DNA from: Rhodamnia argentea
Taxonomy: Eukaryota; Streptophyta; Magnoliopsida; Myrtales; Myrtaceae
Assembly (NCBI RefSeq): GCF_020921035.1
Contig: NC_063157.1
Coordinates: 4,712,001-4,776,000, forward strand
Length of the DNA stretch: 64,000 nt
Direction: 5' to 3'
In this document: piece after piece, positions 60,742 through 64,000 of the stretch
How the letters are laid out: every line of letters begins with the position of its first letter
Position numbering within the stretch: the stretch's first letter is position 1
Translations under genes and position numbers: made by a program
Notes under the pieces: model-generated
Told to the model about the DNA's origin: nothing
What the model saw: the letters and a program-made list of their open reading frames with translations, nothing else
Databases searched by the model: none

Positions 60742-61885
60742 ATGGAGTTGCTTCAGCAGCAGCAGCAGCTGCTGCTGCGGGAGGAGGAGCGGAAGCAGGA
60801 GATTCTCCGGCTGTTCGAGTCGTCCACCGAGGAGCAGGAGCTGCAGGGCTCCGTGCGCGGCGGCTGCGGCGAAGACCTCGCCGCGGTGGATCAGTGCGAG
60901 GAGGCGGCGACGACGGCGGCTCCTCGGGAATCGGATGATCCGCGGCCAGCTGAGCTGCGGGATGCTGCTGGCGCCGCCGCCGCGGCCGCCGTCCCGGTGC
61001 CTCCGGTGAGTGGGGGAGCTGCGGTGAAGGCGGAGGTGGGATTGGCGGCAGCGAGTGGTCCGGGGAGGCGGAAGCGCGGCAGGCCGCCGAAAAATATAGG
61101 GGAGGCGAAGGTGTCGCAGCAGCGGCTGGTGAGGAATAAAGCCGACGATGAGGAGGATGTTTGCTTCATTTGCTTCGATGGTGGCAACCTCGTGTTATGC
61201 GATCGCAGGTGATTTCTTTTGAATTCTTCTTTTCTTCTGCCCTCCTGTGTTTTTGATCGTTTGGCGGTTAAGAGTTTAAAATATTGCCGTGACCGGAGAT
61301 TCTGCGGAAAGAAGGGGGCGTTCTAAAGTGAATAGTAATGGTGCTTTCTTTGGTAAATTGAGATTGCAATTTGAAGATAAAACCATAAGTCTCTACTTGG
61401 TTTGGATGTCATTTATGAGGCGAACTTGATGTCTTGTTGCGTGGCAAGAAAATGGGAATGTTTAATCTGTGCACCAGCTTCGATTAACGGGCTTAATCCT
61501 TCCTTCTCGCCCCACCAAGACTGTTGCTATTTGAGAAACTGAAATTTGTCTCGTTTGTTTTATTCAATTTCTGATGTCTTGCTTGAAAATAAACACTGCA
61601 AACTAGTTTAGCAAGGTCTATGGGATGTTTTTTTTCCTTCTCAATAGTAGGGCCTTTTCCTCGTTTACCCCATGTTGGATAGGATAACTCAATTTTAATC
61701 TTGTCTTAATTGAATAGGCAGTCTTGCTCGTCGTGATGTGATCGGGATTTTTTTAGGGTTTATGTGGTCCATTATGGTTAATTCTTTGCAAATTCTTAAC
61801 TGTAGGGGTTGCCCCAAGGCATACCATCCTGCTTGCATCAAACGGGAGGAGGCATTTTTCCGGTCAAGAGCTAAATGGAATTGCG
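60742..61885 (+). CDS. NERD-like PHD-finger protein (CCCH19/44 type), 5' part only
   Basis: The N-terminal part of a large nuclear protein. Relatives combine a PHD finger with SWIB, Plus-3, GYF and CCCH domains; Arabidopsis NERD acts in RNA-directed chromatin silencing. Exon 1 is 60742-61208 and exon 2 is 61806-61885, joined AG|G in frame, with exon 2 ending phase 1 at a GTATGC donor. Visible parts are a Gln/Glu-rich start (ELLQQQQQLLLREEE), Ala-rich linkers and an AT-hook-like RRKRGRPPK (about residues 108-116). The PHD finger begins at about 138 (DVCFICFDGGNLVLCDRRGC, then PKAYHPACIK...AKWNCG). The next exon, expected to begin with the His/Cys-rich end of the finger, is not recognised before the window ends. 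Its downstream domains are therefore outside the window and inferred only by family. Confidence 0.85.
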
Positions 61886-64000
61886 GTATGCCAAATTTTC
61901 CAAACTTTATCAGTTACTCATGAGTTTCTGTTGATTGGCATTTTGTCGTCTTTCTTATACTAGGGTTTAGATGTGACAAGATGTACTTTTGAGGGAGAAC
62001 ATTGTTCATTACCACAACCGGTTATTTGCAGTTAAATACTTCAGAGTTCCGGACTTTAGATAGAGTTCAGGCATTTGGGTGCTACAAGAGCATCGATTAT
62101 TGCCTTTATACTCACTTCGCAATGGAAAGGGAGTCTTTTCAGGGACTCTACTTGAGCTTGCGTGCTGTGCAAAATCTTTGAAAATGTGAAAGTGAATTAT
62201 TATCTTAGGTCAATGTGGAGCATTGATGATTGTGAGAGTAAGAATGAAAATGACATCTTATACCGAATAATAAAGCGTTTGATCAAAGTGCAAATCGCAT
62301 ATCTTCAACTTCAGCAACGTTGATTTCAATGTATGTTGTGAGAGAGCAAGAATCTGTCGTTGATGTTGGAGGTAATTTGAACCTAATTGTTAGACGGTAG
62401 ATTTACTGAGCATTCGACATAATGGAGAAGTAGAGTTTTTTACCTTGGAAAAAGTGTAGTGTGCTAAGGTTAAACAAAAAATCCTTCTTTGAACTTTCTT
62501 TTTTCACGGATACAAGTTCCTCATAATTTTTTGTTATTGGGATAGGTGAATTCTTAGTTGTTTCATGGTAAGACTACGAATAAATTCATAATAAACTTCT
62601 AACACGCGCATATACATAGCAGATATTCCTTAAATATTCCTTTCCATAATTGGGATGGTGACTGAACTCTTGGACTTGATAATTATAAAGAATCTGCATG
62701 AAAAACCTGTGGCAACAATGACCATACATATTAAATATTGATATGTTGGACTAACCATTGTGAACACATAAAAAGTGCGTAACACTCGCATGTTCTCATA
62801 TGATTTCATTTTGAAAAAACACTAAACAGTTCATGCTGTGGAATTTGGCATAGCTTAGAATAGTATATATGCAAAAGAGAGAAATAGAGACGTATCGAAA
62901 GAAATCCAAAAGGTATGGAAATAAACCACTTATGTGCTTAAACCTGTTCATTGTACTTATATACATAGGAAAAAGAGGATAGTATACGCAAACCTAGCCT
63001 TCATATAACACTGTCAGTCCGAAGATAGGTCCGCATTATCTAGTGCACTTGTTGCTTCAATACTTGGCAAATGAAGAAGGACTTTGTTGTTTCAAGTGAA
63101 CCGAGAAATTAAAAATCTGTATGAGAGATGCTCCAATGGAGGCGTCATACCTGATTTGTGGTATTATTGCAAAGTTTCCTTACCGCATGAGCTTCCATTT
63201 CCTTCGTATAATGGTTGTAGCCTCTTAGTATGCTCAATTTCAGCAAACGAGTTCAAGTGATCATAGAATGATGGTTACTGGGGATTTGAGGATGGCATAC
63301 ATCTAATAACTTTTGAAAGAATTTGTGAAGAATTCGTGAAATGAAACAAACTATTGAAAATTATAGCGGCATGTGCCCTTTTCCAAGGTCATGTCACTTT
63401 CGTAGGTTAGCAAGCCTCGGTAGTGCTTCATCAAAGAAGTAGAAAGAGGGAGAGGGAGGTTATTAGTGCACTAAATCATTATAGTCTGGGTGGACGATGA
63501 TCATTATCGAGTGAAAGAATATGAAGTTTGGAAGTATCCGAGGATAGAGAGGGAAAGGCTAGATACAATGGGGTCCTTAAATTCTCGTAGACAAGTCAAA
63601 GTTTCTTGTTAATGGTGAAACTGTTGGATCCTTAAAACTCGCCCCATCTTAAGTTGTCATACAAATTGGCCACGATCCTTCAAAGGAGCAAATAAACTAT
63701 GACACTGCGTCTCCTTGAATGGACATTATCATAATAAATGAGCAATTTTAAAACATTTTTCGCTACATCATAAGAAAAGCCTACTTACTGGGTTTTCATC
63801 ATAAGAAAATTCAAGTTAGCACTTAAAAGTTTGCATTAATTCGACCCTCCTTATATTATCAAGTCAGAAAAAAGCATGCAAGTAGGCAACTTTCTTGGGA
63901 AATAGATGTCCACATGGCAAACTTGAGTGCCTCATTTTCATGTTTCCACTTTCCATTGATAGTTTTAATGGACATTTTCTTGACTTAGCATTTATTTTTT
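61886..64000 (+). other. Intron 2 of the NERD-like gene (runs to the window edge)
   Basis: AT-rich with many stops in all frames. I searched for an exon continuing the PHD finger (W-H-x-C pattern) after an AG acceptor and found none, so this appears to be one long intron or a gap before later exons. Confidence 0.5.

Overview
The window is nuclear DNA of a flowering plant. It has long AT-rich spacers, spliced genes with GT-AG introns and CT/GA-rich 5' leaders, many short inverted-repeat transposons and a trace of a Ty3/Gypsy LTR. The gene families (CC-NBS-LRR, plant kinesin-7, S28 peptidase EDA2 type, CDF1/CPP1, NERD-type PHD protein) indicate a eudicot. A woody species, possibly Myrtaceae, is only my impression and cannot be shown from the sequence.

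Layout. 1-2980: non-coding, with a 610-bp inverted-repeat element. 2983-6379 (+): an intact CC-NBS-LRR immune receptor with a duplicated exon-intron tail. 8505-10330 (+): a truncated, stop-broken paralog of it. 10612-17246 (-): a complete 13-exon kinesin-7 gene (951 aa as I splice it). 17247-28875: a gene-poor spacer with foldback and MITE-like elements. 28876-29914 (+): a three-exon glyoxalase/VOC protein. 30831-34560: more elements, including a clean 226-bp MITE and a minus-strand Gypsy LTR end. 35041-41448 (+): a 12-exon S28 serine peptidase (484 aa) with one GC-AG intron. 42838-44820 (-): a CDF1/CPP1-like plastid membrane protein, convergent with the peptidase and containing a proposed 29-nt microexon. 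45905-45977 (+): tRNA-Glu(CTC), head to head with the CDF1-like promoter. 46000-60700: a spacer with a PIF/Harbinger-like element (TTA target duplication) and other inverted-repeat elements. 60742-61885 (+): the first two exons of a NERD-like PHD-finger protein that runs off the window.

The genes are independent loci (immunity, cytokinesis or microtubule work, detoxification, proteolysis, plastid biogenesis, chromatin/RNA silencing), not a pathway cluster. I found no gene cluster or clearly new system. The most unusual structures are the tandemly duplicated terminal exon plus intron in the NLR, its acidic/lysine-rich insert within the LRR, the Pol III/Pol II head-to-head arrangement, and inverted-repeat elements that share a GC-rich core. 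All exon borders were set by hand from splice dinucleotides, reading phase and family resemblance. No transcript or database was consulted.
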